Part shown: positions 45,901 to 54,540 of the stretch, piece after piece
How the letters are laid out: every line of letters starts with the position of its first letter
Numbering within the stretch: position 1 is the stretch's first letter
Source: Pseudorhodoferax sp. Leaf267
GTDB lineage: Bacteria; Pseudomonadota; Gammaproteobacteria; Burkholderiales; Burkholderiaceae_C
Length of the DNA stretch: 64,000 nucleotides
NCBI RefSeq assembly: GCF_001422405.1
Contig: NZ_LMMV01000021.1
Location: 434,858 to 498,857, forward strand
Direction of reading: 5' to 3'
The notes under the pieces: model-generated
What the model was told of the DNA's origin: nothing
The model's database searches: none
The model's input: only the letters and a program-made list of their open reading frames with translations
Made by a program: the position numbers and the translations under genes

Positions 45901-46706
45901 TCCAGGCGCGCGTGCACAACCTGAGCCTTTCCGCCATGCCCGCCGGCACCGTGGTCAAGGCGCGCTTTTACGCCATGCCCTGGGACCTGACCCACAACAA
46001 GCGCACAGGGCCCAGCATCCCGGTCTGCGGCACGGGCGGCCCATGCGTGCACACGCTCACCGCCCCGGTGCTGCCCTACCACACCGACAACGACCAGCCC
46101 AACTGGGCGCTCATCTCCCAGACCTTCGACACGAGCGCCCACGGCGGCAAGGACTTGTACTTCTGGGTGGTGGTGTGGATGGAGGACTCGTCCGGCCAGT
46201 TGGTGGCCGAGCCACACCAGCGCGGCCTGAACGACCGGCCCCAGGACGGCATGGACTTCGAGCAGGTGGCCCATCTCGAGCAGGCCTACGGCAACAACGT
46301 CGGGCTGTACTACGCGCCATTCCATATCCTGGAGCCGGGCACCGCCGTTGCGAATGCGCCGCCGGCCGCCTCGGGCGCGCCGGTGCTGCAGGTGGTCGAG
46401 GTGGGTGCGCAAGACCACCGGATCGGGCTGGGCCAGACCACGCTGCTGGGCGCCCGCGTGCAGGTCGGCGACGCGCCGCTGCGCTCCGGTCTGAAAGTGG
46501 CCTTCTACGACGGCGTGCCCGGTGCCGGCGGCCGGCTGGTCGGCATGCACCGCCAGCCCTATCTGCGTGCCAGCGCGGTCTACGACCTGCGCGTGGCGTT
46601 CCACGCGCGCACCTGCGGCAGCCATCCGATCCATGTCGTCGCCGGCCCCGGCACCCGCCACGAACACGTGGTGCGCATGCGAACCGTGGAAGTGCGCTGC
46701 AGCTGA
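42969..46706 (+). CDS. Very large lipoprotein, function unknown
   Basis: A 1245-residue outer-envelope lipoprotein: signal with lipobox LLSAC (Cys24), and beta-rich sequence throughout, with integrin/FG-GAP-like segments at about 190-330 (DSLVYVAGDWIGH, RVVAGHFTDPGYEQIVLAFD), a run of strand-rich Ser/Thr sequence around 760-860, and a C-terminal domain of about 110 residues similar to CARDB-type adhesion modules (VLQVVEVGAQDHRIGLGQTT ... VRMRTVEVRC). It looks like a surface-exposed or secreted binding protein. A serine hydrolase lipoprotein follows 30 nt after the stop. I do not recognise a named family. Confidence 0.75.
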   Translation: MHAALTIPRSTLAALGMPLLLSACLGDGGSSGPPAYQDRMVFAPATVVTPAPLRAQAGDTGRCPDATQPCFEAQGDILNGKRTLAGIDDMQVVLLSQLGEGVQQRTVTLTTANSAFVSNGIADAGTAPGVQLRNATALGARLRNGPAENLVSLQLWEPGSLSTYALRLRTDGADQTISFNFLGAANARLHAVAADFLGVGTDSLVYVAGDWIGHAAAVLDGDAVRQWAAGPALGIGSTASLTAARFFNAEPVAVAAVTGAALQVQFFGVDTAGSQAITYLADRTATVALRAGHSAAPGSARVVAGHFTDPGYEQIVLAFDELDAGGNALGVTLVLLDRDSSGAMRQTVHSGVLPGAASRQIRLAKGRMLAGDAYEGLAVMQDFGPAAQGRIDVSLVGYQPDLSPRVLGAANVPSGACSFGMESGNFDRRVPQDNGVLLANRNLQLGLLLGLDCGGGVTRTLQAAIWQVSPAAGSAANLPLVLRGTGPDTAAALLPINGALPVRDPIVGVSLAVLDLQGRSEVLGPPRVIVLDAHTQPSVVVAAPPMHVDWVGGRLTNLTAAPPGFFARYTTGTTEASRATTRATTTWSFAAEESLDGKLSYGTCDPTATAGGCVTVEDKVSAKQDLGGSTAAWNSRVASKAVQISQQTAFDDVIWYTDSTLTVYAYPVIGRTTCPAARPACSDAEKVPLTLLVAGPDTVRPHSGDGTIATWYQPPWVAGQVLSYPATQGQLQAAALSDPSQFKPLSQPRTWSIDDTNAEQTLTWTGVTDSGKSVASSANYSGNNTLSVTGQYKAGVVSGSASLSFSIGGSTGLQNLTESQNTVTNTVGLGFSKTAQFANVPDYSYDFTPFLFAQQTLPGAGSADPAADGFGVLQSGFVVDLNGTAGAPRGFWQRNYTHGPDLALLHPNRITISGAGSGSACVALGAGLSACAQATPSAPGQQAHDISRWMRGFFISDASAPGQGGQLTVATAGDQLVLQARVHNLSLSAMPAGTVVKARFYAMPWDLTHNKRTGPSIPVCGTGGPCVHTLTAPVLPYHTDNDQPNWALISQTFDTSAHGGKDLYFWVVVWMEDSSGQLVAEPHQRGLNDRPQDGMDFEQVAHLEQAYGNNVGLYYAPFHILEPGTAVANAPPAASGAPVLQVVEVGAQDHRIGLGQTTLLGARVQVGDAPLRSGLKVAFYDGVPGAGGRLVGMHRQPYLRASAVYDLRVAFHARTCGSHPIHVVAGPGTRHEHVVRMRTVEVRCS

Positions 46707-46736
46707 CCGCCCTCCCTCACTCTTCCTTCCTGACCC

Positions 46737-47921
46737 ATGCCGCTGGACACCATGCCCCACCCGACACCGCCCGCCCGACCCCCCGTGCAACGTCGCCCGC
46801 CGCTCTGGCGCGCCGCGGCTGCCGTCTGCCTGCTCGCGCTGTGCAGCGCCTGCGGCGCCGACGGCGATGACGACGACACCGGCCCGCTCGACACGGCCAG
46901 CCGCGCACGCATCGACGCCATCGTCCAACAGCAGATCCAGGCCGAGCAGCTGCCCGGCACGGTGGTCGGCGTATGGATCGGCGGGCAGCGCCACGTGACA
47001 GCGCAGGGCGTGGCCGACCTGGTCACCGGCCGTGCTCGCGTGGTGGACGATCTGCTGCGCATCGCCAGCATCACCAAGACGTTCATCGGCACGGCAGCGC
47101 TGGTGCTGGTGGATCGCGGCGCACTGGCGCGCACCGACACGCTGGACCGCTGGTACCCGGGCTTTCCGAACGCGGCGTCCATCACCGTGGCCGACCTGCT
47201 TCGCATGCGCAGCGGCATCCCCGACTCGGCCGACCAAGGCTTCCTGGAGGAATACTGGAACGACCCGCTGCTGCCGCTGGACGCGGAGGCCATGATCGCC
47301 CGCGCCGCCGCCCGTGGCGCCGAGGCGGTCGCGCCGGACACGGTCACGCGCTACACCAACGTGAACTTCATGCTGCTCGAGCGCATCGTGGAGCAGGTGA
47401 GCGGCCAGGACATCCGCAGCTTCCTGGACCGCGAGATCGCGCGCCCGCTGGGCCTGGCCCACACCAGCTACCCGCGCGATGCCGTGCTGCCGGGCGCGCT
47501 GCGCGGCTACGGCCGGGCCACGCAAGACGGGCCGCTGCAGGACCGCACGCAGCTGGACCCGCGCGCGGCCGGCGGCGCCGGCGCGATGGTGTCCACGCTG
47601 GAGGACCTGCGCATCTACACGCGCGCGCTGTGCCGCGGCGACCTGCTGCGCCCGCAGACGCAGGCCGAGCGGCTGCGGCCGACGGTGCTGGAAAACGAGC
47701 CCGATTTCATCGGCTACGGCGAGGGGCTGGCGCGCATCGGCCGCTTCTGCGGGCACAACGGCACCATCTTTGGCTTCAGCACCGAGGTCTGGTACCTGCC
47801 CGAGGCCGACGCCACCATCGTCGTCAGCGTCAACCGGCTGGACCTGGACGACGCCAGCAAGTCCTTCAACACCTTCGCGCTGGTCGCCAAGGCGCTGTTC
47901 CCCACGCTGGTGGACTGGTAG
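46737..47921 (+). CDS. Lipoprotein serine hydrolase (beta-lactamase fold)
   Basis: A 394-residue lipoprotein: basic-hydrophobic signal with lipobox CSAC (Cys39), then motifs SITK (S111, K114), YTNVN (Y206, N208) and GHNGT of the serine beta-lactamase/DD-peptidase superfamily. It resembles the paralogue at 40303-41613 but is not identical. Placed 30 nt downstream of the giant lipoprotein, it is probably co-transcribed and may act on the same extracellular substrate or be anchored beside it. Start ATG at 46737; a later in-frame ATG at 46752 is possible. Substrate unknown. Confidence 0.87.
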   Translation: MPLDTMPHPTPPARPPVQRRPPLWRAAAAVCLLALCSACGADGDDDDTGPLDTASRARIDAIVQQQIQAEQLPGTVVGVWIGGQRHVTAQGVADLVTGRARVVDDLLRIASITKTFIGTAALVLVDRGALARTDTLDRWYPGFPNAASITVADLLRMRSGIPDSADQGFLEEYWNDPLLPLDAEAMIARAAARGAEAVAPDTVTRYTNVNFMLLERIVEQVSGQDIRSFLDREIARPLGLAHTSYPRDAVLPGALRGYGRATQDGPLQDRTQLDPRAAGGAGAMVSTLEDLRIYTRALCRGDLLRPQTQAERLRPTVLENEPDFIGYGEGLARIGRFCGHNGTIFGFSTEVWYLPEADATIVVSVNRLDLDDASKSFNTFALVAKALFPTLVDW

Positions 47922-47990
47922 CGAATCGCAGTTCCCCACGGCGATGCGCGCCAACCGCAGCGCACCAAGCCCGCCGGCAAGCGCCCCCCT

Positions 47991-49745
47991 CTACTCCACC
48001 GTACAGCGGTAGCTGCCCGCTTGGCGCGCATCCCCCGCAACGTACCGCGGATACGCGGGATAGCGGCACATCGGCCGCGTCGCCGAGACGGTGTAAGGCG
48101 GCAGCGCCTCCTTGGCTGACACGACTGGCGCATCCGCCGGCAGCACGTTCTTCTCCACCCAGTCCGTCGACATCCGGATCAGGTCCACAACCTGCGGCTC
48201 GGCGGTACGGGCCGGCAGGCTTTGCACGCCGCCGTTGTGGTCGCCGTTCGGCAGCATGTAGAAGCGCACATGGCGGTCCACGGCGCGCTGGCCGAAGCGC
48301 TGCACCAGGCCGTCGTAGTAGCGCATCACCGTGTGCGGGTTGGATGCGTAGTCGGACCCCTGCGCCTTGATGATGAGTCGGCCGCCGCGCGCGAAGAAGC
48401 GGCTCAGGTCGGTGTTGGTCGAATCGATGAGGGCCGACGCCTGCACGATGCGGTCCTGGAACGCCGCCACGGTGAACTGGCTCAGGTTGAACGCAGGGTC
48501 CTTGAGGATCCCGTAGCTGACGGTCGCGCCCGGCTGGCCCAGGGCCGGCTGGGCCTGCAGCGACGGCTGCGGCGTGATGTTGAGCCAGCCGCCCTCGGAT
48601 TCGCGGCCCAGTTCGTAGCCCGGAAACTCCGACCAGCCGTTGGCCAGTTCGAAGCCGAAGCGCAGCGGTGCGTGCATCTGGTTCAGCAGCTCGATCTGGC
48701 TGTCCGAGACACAGCTGTCGCCGGTGTCGCCGCCGCCGGCACAGCGGATCGCCGCATAGGGCTGCGCCACTCTCAAAGGATCGAAGCGTGCCGCGCATGC
48801 CAGGTAGTTGCCGATCACCCCGTCCGCCAGGCCGTCCAGGCTGTCGCACTGGCGCAGCACTTCGGCCCCGATGGTGGCCTGCTTCGCCGGCGGGATCCAG
48901 CGCGGGCCGGTCTGCGCGGCCGCCAGCAGCGTCTTGTGGACCACGTGCGCGGTGTAGCCGATCAGGGGCGACGTGGCGACGATGCCGTCGTAGTCCTCCG
49001 GGTAGCGCTGGGCCACCTCCATCGCCTCGCGACCACCCTGGGACTGGCCCATGAAGTAGCTGACGCGCGGGCGTGATCCGTACAGCGCCTCGACCAGCGC
49101 GAAGGCCGCGTCGTGCGTCTTCTTCAGTGCCGCATGGCCGAAGTTGGTCCAGGCCTCGTCGTTCAACGCCCAGTCGGCCGCCGTGCTCGACACCTGGTGC
49201 CCGGAGTCGCCGCCGAACATCGCATAGCCGCTGGCCAGCGGATACGGCGCATCCGGCGGAAAAGCCCCGCTGATCGGCGAGCCCGAAGCACCGATGGCGG
49301 CAAGATTCGCCGGGATCGCCCCGTTGAGGCCACCGCCGCCGACCTGGATCGTCTTCTGGTTCCACTGCGTCGGGATGTTGAGCTGGAAGTTGATCGGCGG
49401 TGCCGCAGGATCGACGGGCCGGATCGATCCGAGGATGCGGCAGTGCTCCGGCAGCGCGTGCGTCACGCGGGCAGCTCCCACCACTTCCGGCGCCGCAGGC
49501 ACCAGGGCAGCGGATGTCACGGTGGCGCCGGAGGTCGGCAGTGCGATCGCCGCCGCGGGAATGCTGGTGCCGGCCAGGGCCGCGCAGGGTGTGCGCGGCG
49601 CCTGGAGCGGCAAGGCGCTGGTGTCGACGAACGTGGGCTCGTCATCGCCGCTGCCGCCGCAGGCGCCCAGACTCAGGCAGGCCAAGGCAGCGGCGCCAAT
49701 GCGCATGCTGGATGGACGCCAGGCCAGGGCTCTTTTCTTTTGCAT
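47991..49745 (-). CDS. Lipoprotein tannase/feruloyl-esterase family hydrolase
   Basis: A 584-residue lipoprotein: start at 49745 gives a signal with lipobox LGAC (Cys29); the catalytic Ser is S235 in GQSQGG, and the family's long lid with paired cysteines follows (RCAGGGDTGDSC, about 318-330). The tannase/feruloyl esterase family (including PET-related MHETase) cleaves aromatic esters. The late GDHNGG carries the base His region. It converges on the second serine hydrolase and is preceded by a Bug receptor in the same direction (38 bp between), suggesting that released aromatic acids are then bound for uptake. Confidence 0.88.
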   Translation of the reverse strand: MQKKRALAWRPSSMRIGAAALACLSLGACGGSGDDEPTFVDTSALPLQAPRTPCAALAGTSIPAAAIALPTSGATVTSAALVPAAPEVVGAARVTHALPEHCRILGSIRPVDPAAPPINFQLNIPTQWNQKTIQVGGGGLNGAIPANLAAIGASGSPISGAFPPDAPYPLASGYAMFGGDSGHQVSSTAADWALNDEAWTNFGHAALKKTHDAAFALVEALYGSRPRVSYFMGQSQGGREAMEVAQRYPEDYDGIVATSPLIGYTAHVVHKTLLAAAQTGPRWIPPAKQATIGAEVLRQCDSLDGLADGVIGNYLACAARFDPLRVAQPYAAIRCAGGGDTGDSCVSDSQIELLNQMHAPLRFGFELANGWSEFPGYELGRESEGGWLNITPQPSLQAQPALGQPGATVSYGILKDPAFNLSQFTVAAFQDRIVQASALIDSTNTDLSRFFARGGRLIIKAQGSDYASNPHTVMRYYDGLVQRFGQRAVDRHVRFYMLPNGDHNGGVQSLPARTAEPQVVDLIRMSTDWVEKNVLPADAPVVSAKEALPPYTVSATRPMCRYPAYPRYVAGDARQAGSYRCTVE

Positions 49746-49783
49746 GGTGTCTCCGTGTGTTTTCGAAAGCCAGCACTGTTCGC

Positions 49784-50752
49784 TCAATCGAGCTTGGCCC
49801 CCACGGCCTTCGCCAACGCCCCCCAGCGGGCTGACTCGGCCGCGATGAACGGGCCGAACTCTTGCGGCTTGCTGCCCACCACTTCCACGCCCTGCTCCTC
49901 GAACTGCTTGAGCAGCTCGGGCGAGCGCAACGCGGCCCCAGTCGTCGTGTACAGCTTGCCCACGATGTCGGCCGGCGTGCGGGCCGGCGCCAGCATGCCG
50001 TACCAGTTGTAGGCCTCGGCCTTGGGCAGGCCCAGCTCGGCCATGGTGGGTACGTCCTTCACGACGGGGATGCGCTTGTTGTTGGTGACGGCCAGCGCGC
50101 GCAGCTTGCCGGACTGGATGAAGGGCAGCGCCACGGGGATGTCCACCATCATCATGTCGACCTGCCCGCCCAGGATGTCGGTGATGGCCGGCGCCGCGCC
50201 GCGGTAGGGGATGTGGTTGATCGTGAGCTGGGCTTCGCGCTTGAGCAGCTCGGCCTGCAGGTGCGGCGTGGTGCCGCTGCCGGCCGACGCGTAGTTGATC
50301 TTGCTGCCCTGGCCCGTGGCGGCGGTCTTGAGTTCGGCGAAGGTCTTATACGGCGAGGCGCTGGAGACCACCAGCACGGCCGGCACCTTGAGCGCCTGGG
50401 TGACGGGGATCAGGTCCTTCTGCGGGTCGTAGGGCATGGAGGCCGCGATGTGCGGCACGATGGCCAGCGCACCGGCCGATGAGAACAGCACGGTGTAGCC
50501 GTCGGCCGGGGCCTTGGCCACGGCGTCGGCACCGATCAGGCCGCCCGCGCCGCCCTTGTTGTCGATGACCAGCGTCTGCCCGAGCGCCGCGCCCATCTTG
50601 GCGCCCAGTGCACGGGCCGTCTGGTCGACCGGGCCGCCCGCCGGGAACGGCACGACCACGCGGATCGGCTTGTTGGGGTAGCCCTGGGCTGCGGCAGACA
50701 GCGCGGCGATGCCCAGCGCGATGGCAGCAGCGGTTTGGATGAGTTTGTGCAT
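49784..50752 (-). CDS. Bug/TctC-family periplasmic solute-binding protein
   Basis: A 322-residue receptor with signal (LIQTAAAIALGIAALSAAAQG), YPNKPIRVVVPFPAGGPVD, LVIDNKGGAGGLIGADAVA and HIPYRGAAPAITDILGGQV motifs. The tannase-family gene follows in the same direction, and a CoA-transferase operon starts on the other strand 196 bp away. Aromatic or dicarboxylic acids are the usual ligands of this family; exact ligand unknown. No TctA/TctB nearby. Confidence 0.9.
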   Translation of the reverse strand: MHKLIQTAAAIALGIAALSAAAQGYPNKPIRVVVPFPAGGPVDQTARALGAKMGAALGQTLVIDNKGGAGGLIGADAVAKAPADGYTVLFSSAGALAIVPHIAASMPYDPQKDLIPVTQALKVPAVLVVSSASPYKTFAELKTAATGQGSKINYASAGSGTTPHLQAELLKREAQLTINHIPYRGAAPAITDILGGQVDMMMVDIPVALPFIQSGKLRALAVTNNKRIPVVKDVPTMAELGLPKAEAYNWYGMLAPARTPADIVGKLYTTTGAALRSPELLKQFEEQGVEVVGSKPQEFGPFIAAESARWGALAKAVGAKLD

Positions 50753-50948
50753 GGCGATGTCTCCACGGGATTGAACGTGCAGGCACTGTAGGAATCAGCC
50801 GCCCGCCTGCCACCGGGGCCACGCGCATACCTGCTATGCAAAGCCGGCGCTGCTATGCGCCGCGGCGCATCACAGCCTTGCCGACTGGCTGGTAGCTCCG
50901 AGAGCGGGCGGCTTACAGAATCGGCTGCATCTCAAGGAGACCCCGCCC

Positions 50949-52178
50949 ATGACCACCGCCCAAGGCCCGCTGTCGCACGTGAAAGTGCTCGACCTCAGCC
51001 GCATCCTCGCCGCCCCCTGGGCCAGCCAGATCCTGGCCGACCTGGGCGCCGATGTCATCAAGGTCGAACGCCCCGGCGCCGGCGATGACACGCGCACCTG
51101 GGGCCCCCCGTTCCTGAAGGACGCCGAGGGCCGCGACACCAAGGAGGCCGGCTACTACCTGGCCGTGAACCGCGGCAAGCGCTCGATCACCGTGAGCCTG
51201 GACACGCCCGAGGGCCAGCAGATCGTGAAGGACCTGGCGCTCAAGGCCGACATCGTGCTGGAGAACTACAAGGCCGGCACGCTCAAGCGCTACGGGCTGG
51301 ACGAGGCCGCACTGCGCAAGATCAACCCGCGGCTGATCTACTGCTCGGTGACCGGCTTCGGCCAGACCGGCCCGCGCCGCGACCAGCCGGCCTACGACTT
51401 TCTGATCCAGGCCATGGGCGGCCTCATGAGCGTGACCGGTGAGAAGGACGGCCTGCCCGGCGGCGGCCCGCAGAAGGTGGGCATCCCCATCGTGGACCTC
51501 ATGACCGGCATGTACACCGCAGTGGCGGTGCTGGCCGCGCTGGCGCGCCGCAACGAGAGCGGCGTGGGCGACAGCATCGACATCGCCATGCTGGACGTGC
51601 AGGTCGCCACGCTATCGAACCAGGCCATGAACTACCTGGTCTCGGGCAAGCTGCCCCAGCGCAACGGCAATGCCCACCCTAACATCCAGCCGCAGGACGT
51701 GTACGCCTGTGCCGATGGCGATGCCATCCTGGTCGTGGGAAACGACGGGCAGTTCGCCAAGCTGTGCCAGGTGCTGGGCCGCCCGGACTGGACCACGGAC
51801 GAGCGCTTCGCCACCAACGCCCAGCGCGTGCGCAACATCGCCACGCTGTCGGCCCTGCTGCGCGAGGACTTCGCGCAGTGGCCGCGCGACAAGCTGATCG
51901 CCGCGCTGGACACGGCCGGCGTGCCTTGCGGGCCGATCAACAACGTGGCCGAGGTGTTCGAGGAACCGCAGGTGCGCGAGCGCGGCATGCTGCGCCATGT
52001 GCCCCACCCCTGTGGCGTGGACGTGCCCCAGGTCGGCACGCCCATGCGCTTTGCCGACGCGGCGCTGCAGGTGCCCGCCGCGCCGCCGCTGCTGGGGCAG
52101 CACAGCGAAGACATCCTCTCGGAGCTGGGCTACGGCGCCGATCGCATCGCCAGGCTGCGCACGGCAGGAGCGATCTGA
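50949..52178 (+). CDS. Family III CoA-transferase (CaiB/BaiF type)
   Basis: A 409-residue class III CoA-transferase: GADVIKVERPGAGDDTR (about 34-50), the catalytic Asp D183 in IPIVDLMTGMY, and the AGVPCGPINNVAEVF region near 317-331 that closes the CoA site. It transfers CoA between carboxylic acids. It begins a four-gene operon in which its TGA overlaps the next ATG by one base (TGATG). Divergent from the Bug/tannase pair. Donor and acceptor are not readable from sequence. Confidence 0.9.
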   Translation: MTTAQGPLSHVKVLDLSRILAAPWASQILADLGADVIKVERPGAGDDTRTWGPPFLKDAEGRDTKEAGYYLAVNRGKRSITVSLDTPEGQQIVKDLALKADIVLENYKAGTLKRYGLDEAALRKINPRLIYCSVTGFGQTGPRRDQPAYDFLIQAMGGLMSVTGEKDGLPGGGPQKVGIPIVDLMTGMYTAVAVLAALARRNESGVGDSIDIAMLDVQVATLSNQAMNYLVSGKLPQRNGNAHPNIQPQDVYACADGDAILVVGNDGQFAKLCQVLGRPDWTTDERFATNAQRVRNIATLSALLREDFAQWPRDKLIAALDTAGVPCGPINNVAEVFEEPQVRERGMLRHVPHPCGVDVPQVGTPMRFADAALQVPAAPPLLGQHSEDILSELGYGADRIARLRTAGAI

Positions 52179-52798
52179 TGGACACCCCCACGATGCAACT
52201 GCACTGGTCGCCCAAATCGCCCTATGTGCGCAAGGTGATGGTCTGCGCGCACGAACTGGGGCTGGTGCCGCAGCTGGCGCTGGTGCGCTCCGTGGCGGCG
52301 ATGCAGAGGCCCAATGCGGCGCTGATGCAGGACAACCCGCTGTCCAAGATCCCCACGCTGGTCTGCGCCGACGGCACGCGGCTGTTCGACTCGGTGGTGA
52401 TCTGCGAGTACCTCAACGCGCTGGCCGACGGCCCGTTGTTCCCGCAAGCGGGCGCCGCGCGCTGGCAGGCGCTGCGCTGGCACGCCCTGGGCGACGGCCT
52501 GCTGGACCTGTCCATCCTGTGGCGCAACGAGCGCGAACGCACACAGCCGCTGCAGCCGCTGATTGATGCCTTCGAGCGCAAGGCCCGCGCCACGCTGGCC
52601 CTGCTGGACGCGCAGGCGGTCGCGCTGCAGGCCGCCCCGTTCTCCATCGGCACGCTGACCGTGGGCTGCGCGCTGGGCTACCTGGACTACCGCTTCGACA
52701 GCTTCGGCTGGCGCGAACAGGCGCCACGGCTGGCGTCATGGTTCGCCCAGCTCAGCGCCAGGCCTTCGTTTCAGGCAACGGTGGCCGTCGATGGCTGA
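52178..52798 (+). CDS. Glutathione S-transferase family protein
   Basis: A 206-residue GST: thioredoxin-like N-terminal domain with WSPKSPYVRKVMVCAHELG (10-28) and NPLSKIPTLVCADGTRLFDS (48-67, the cis-Pro and Glu/Ser binding loop), and a helical C-terminal domain. It overlaps the CoA-transferase by one base and the flavin reductase by 8 nt, so all are co-expressed. Perhaps needed to detoxify or isomerise a pathway intermediate. The helix-bundle residues that give class are not distinctive. Confidence 0.87.
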   Translation: MDTPTMQLHWSPKSPYVRKVMVCAHELGLVPQLALVRSVAAMQRPNAALMQDNPLSKIPTLVCADGTRLFDSVVICEYLNALADGPLFPQAGAARWQALRWHALGDGLLDLSILWRNERERTQPLQPLIDAFERKARATLALLDAQAVALQAAPFSIGTLTVGCALGYLDYRFDSFGWREQAPRLASWFAQLSARPSFQATVAVDG

Positions 52799-53480
52799 CG
52801 CGCCCGCCGGCTTCGTCTGCGTCGATGGCCAGGGCCTGGACACCGACACCGCCTACCGCCTGGTCGTGGGCTGCGTGGCGCCGCGCCCGGTGGCCTGGAT
52901 CACCACCGTCGACGAGCAGGGCCGCGTCAACGCCGCGCCCTTCAGCTCCTACAACTACGTGGCGACCAGCCCGCCGATGCTGGCCATCAACATCGCCCAG
53001 CGTGCCGGCGACGGCCGCACCAAGGACACGGCGCGCAACATCCTCACCAGCCGCGAGTTCGTCGTCAACGTGGCGACCGAGCACAACATGGAGCTCATGC
53101 ACCAGAGCGCGCAGGAGTTCGCGCCCGAGGTCAGCGAGGTGGAGGCGCTTGGCATCGCGCTGCTGCCCAGCCGCCATGTGAAGCCACCGCGCATCGCGAT
53201 CTCGCCCGTGCAGATGGAATGCCGGCTCGACCAGGCCATCGTGCTGGGCCGGGGCATCAACACGCTGTACATCGGCGAGATCGTGGCCTTCCATCTCGCC
53301 ACCGAGGTCTACGACGGTCAGCGTGTGGACACCGAGCGCATGCGGCCCATCGCGCGCCTGGGCGGCCCGTTCTACGCGGGCCTGGGCGAGATCTTCCACC
53401 GGCCCATGCTGCAGCGCCCGCCCGGTGGCGAAGGCTGGGCGCCGACGCCCGACCACAACAGACCCGGAGACACGCCATGA
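52791..53480 (+). CDS. Flavin reductase-like split-barrel protein
   Basis: A 229-residue FMN-binding split-barrel protein with the ACPRPVAWITT-like strand VAPRPVAWITTVDEQGRVNAAP (29-50), SSYNYVATSPPM and KDTARNILTSREFVVNVATE. Such proteins reduce flavin or bind it for a partner monooxygenase. It overlaps the GST by 8 nt and the next Bug gene by 4 nt (ATGA). No monooxygenase is adjacent. Confidence 0.88.
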   Translation: MADAPAGFVCVDGQGLDTDTAYRLVVGCVAPRPVAWITTVDEQGRVNAAPFSSYNYVATSPPMLAINIAQRAGDGRTKDTARNILTSREFVVNVATEHNMELMHQSAQEFAPEVSEVEALGIALLPSRHVKPPRIAISPVQMECRLDQAIVLGRGINTLYIGEIVAFHLATEVYDGQRVDTERMRPIARLGGPFYAGLGEIFHRPMLQRPPGGEGWAPTPDHNRPGDTP

Positions 53481-54451
53481 ATCTGATCCCCCGCCGTTCC
53501 ATCCTGCTCGCCACCGCCGCGCTGGCCCTGGCGCCCGCGCTGCATGCCGAGGCGCCCTACCCCGCGCGCCCGATCACGCTGGTCAACCCCTATGCGGCCG
53601 GCGGCCCGGCCGACACCTTGGCGCGCGGGTTGGCGCGCCTGCTGGAGGCCAGGCTCAAGCAGCCCATCGTGGTCGACAGCAAGCCCGGCGGTGCCGCCAC
53701 CATCGGCACCGGCTTCGTGGCACGCGCGCGTGCCGACGGCTACACGCTCTTGATCGGCACCTCGGCCGGCCACGTGGTCACGCCGCTGATGCAGAAGATC
53801 CCCTTCGACGGCGTGGCCGATTTCGCGTTCATCGCCGGTGTGGCCAACCAGCCCAGCGTGCTGGTGGTCCACCCCTCGGTAGGCGTGGCCAGCGTGGCCG
53901 AACTGGTGGCACTCGCCAAGAGCAGGCCCGGCCAGCTCAACTACGCATCGGCCGGCAGCGGCGGCGCCACGCACCTGGGGGCCGAGGCCTTCCTGCAGCG
54001 CGCCGGCATCCAGATCACACACGTGCCTTACGGCGGCGCGGCGCCGGCCATCAAGGACGTGCTGGGCGGCCAGTTGCAGATGGGCATGCTGAACCTGGGA
54101 GCCACGCAGGCCTTCATCGCCGACGGCAAGTTGATACCGCTGGCCTACGGCGGCGCCCAGCGCTCGCCGCTGCTGCCCCAGGTGCCCACCATGGCCGAGG
54201 CCGGCTTCAAGGGCTCGGAAGTCTCCACCTGGTACACGCTGGCCGCACCCAAGGGCACGCCGCCCGCTGTGCTGGAAGTGCTGCGCAAGGCCGTGGCACA
54301 GGCGCAAGCCGACCCGGCCTACCAGACGCTGCTGACGTCGCTGGGCGCAGAGCGGCTGGAGCTGTCGCCCGCTCAGACCACGGCGTTCGTGCAGGCCGAC
54401 AAGGTGGCGATGGGGCAGTTGCTGGGCAAGCTCAATCTGCTGGACAAGTAG
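53477..54451 (+). CDS. Bug/TctC-family periplasmic solute-binding protein
   Basis: A 324-residue receptor, last of the CoA-transferase/GST/flavin-reductase operon: signal (RRSILLATAALALAPALHAEA), YPARPITLVNPYAAGGPAD, IVVDSKPGGAATIGTGFVA, HVPYGGAAPAIKDVLGGQL. Its coupling to catabolic enzymes implies uptake of their substrate. Confidence 0.92.
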   Translation: MNLIPRRSILLATAALALAPALHAEAPYPARPITLVNPYAAGGPADTLARGLARLLEARLKQPIVVDSKPGGAATIGTGFVARARADGYTLLIGTSAGHVVTPLMQKIPFDGVADFAFIAGVANQPSVLVVHPSVGVASVAELVALAKSRPGQLNYASAGSGGATHLGAEAFLQRAGIQITHVPYGGAAPAIKDVLGGQLQMGMLNLGATQAFIADGKLIPLAYGGAQRSPLLPQVPTMAEAGFKGSEVSTWYTLAAPKGTPPAVLEVLRKAVAQAQADPAYQTLLTSLGAERLELSPAQTTAFVQADKVAMGQLLGKLNLLDK

Positions 54452-54540
54452 GCTGGGATCGGTTGGGGCTGCGGGCCGAGTCGCCTGTGCATCACCGCTA
54501 CGCAGCGCTCCAGGCTTTGGCGGACCGAACAGTGCGCATG

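Noticed and set aside
42837-47954. Very long open frame (about 1700 codons) antisense to the giant lipoprotein and hydrolase
   Set aside because: High-GC third positions make stop-free antisense frames common; the product is His/Arg/Ala/Gly-rich without domains, while the plus strand has signal peptides and catalytic motifs.
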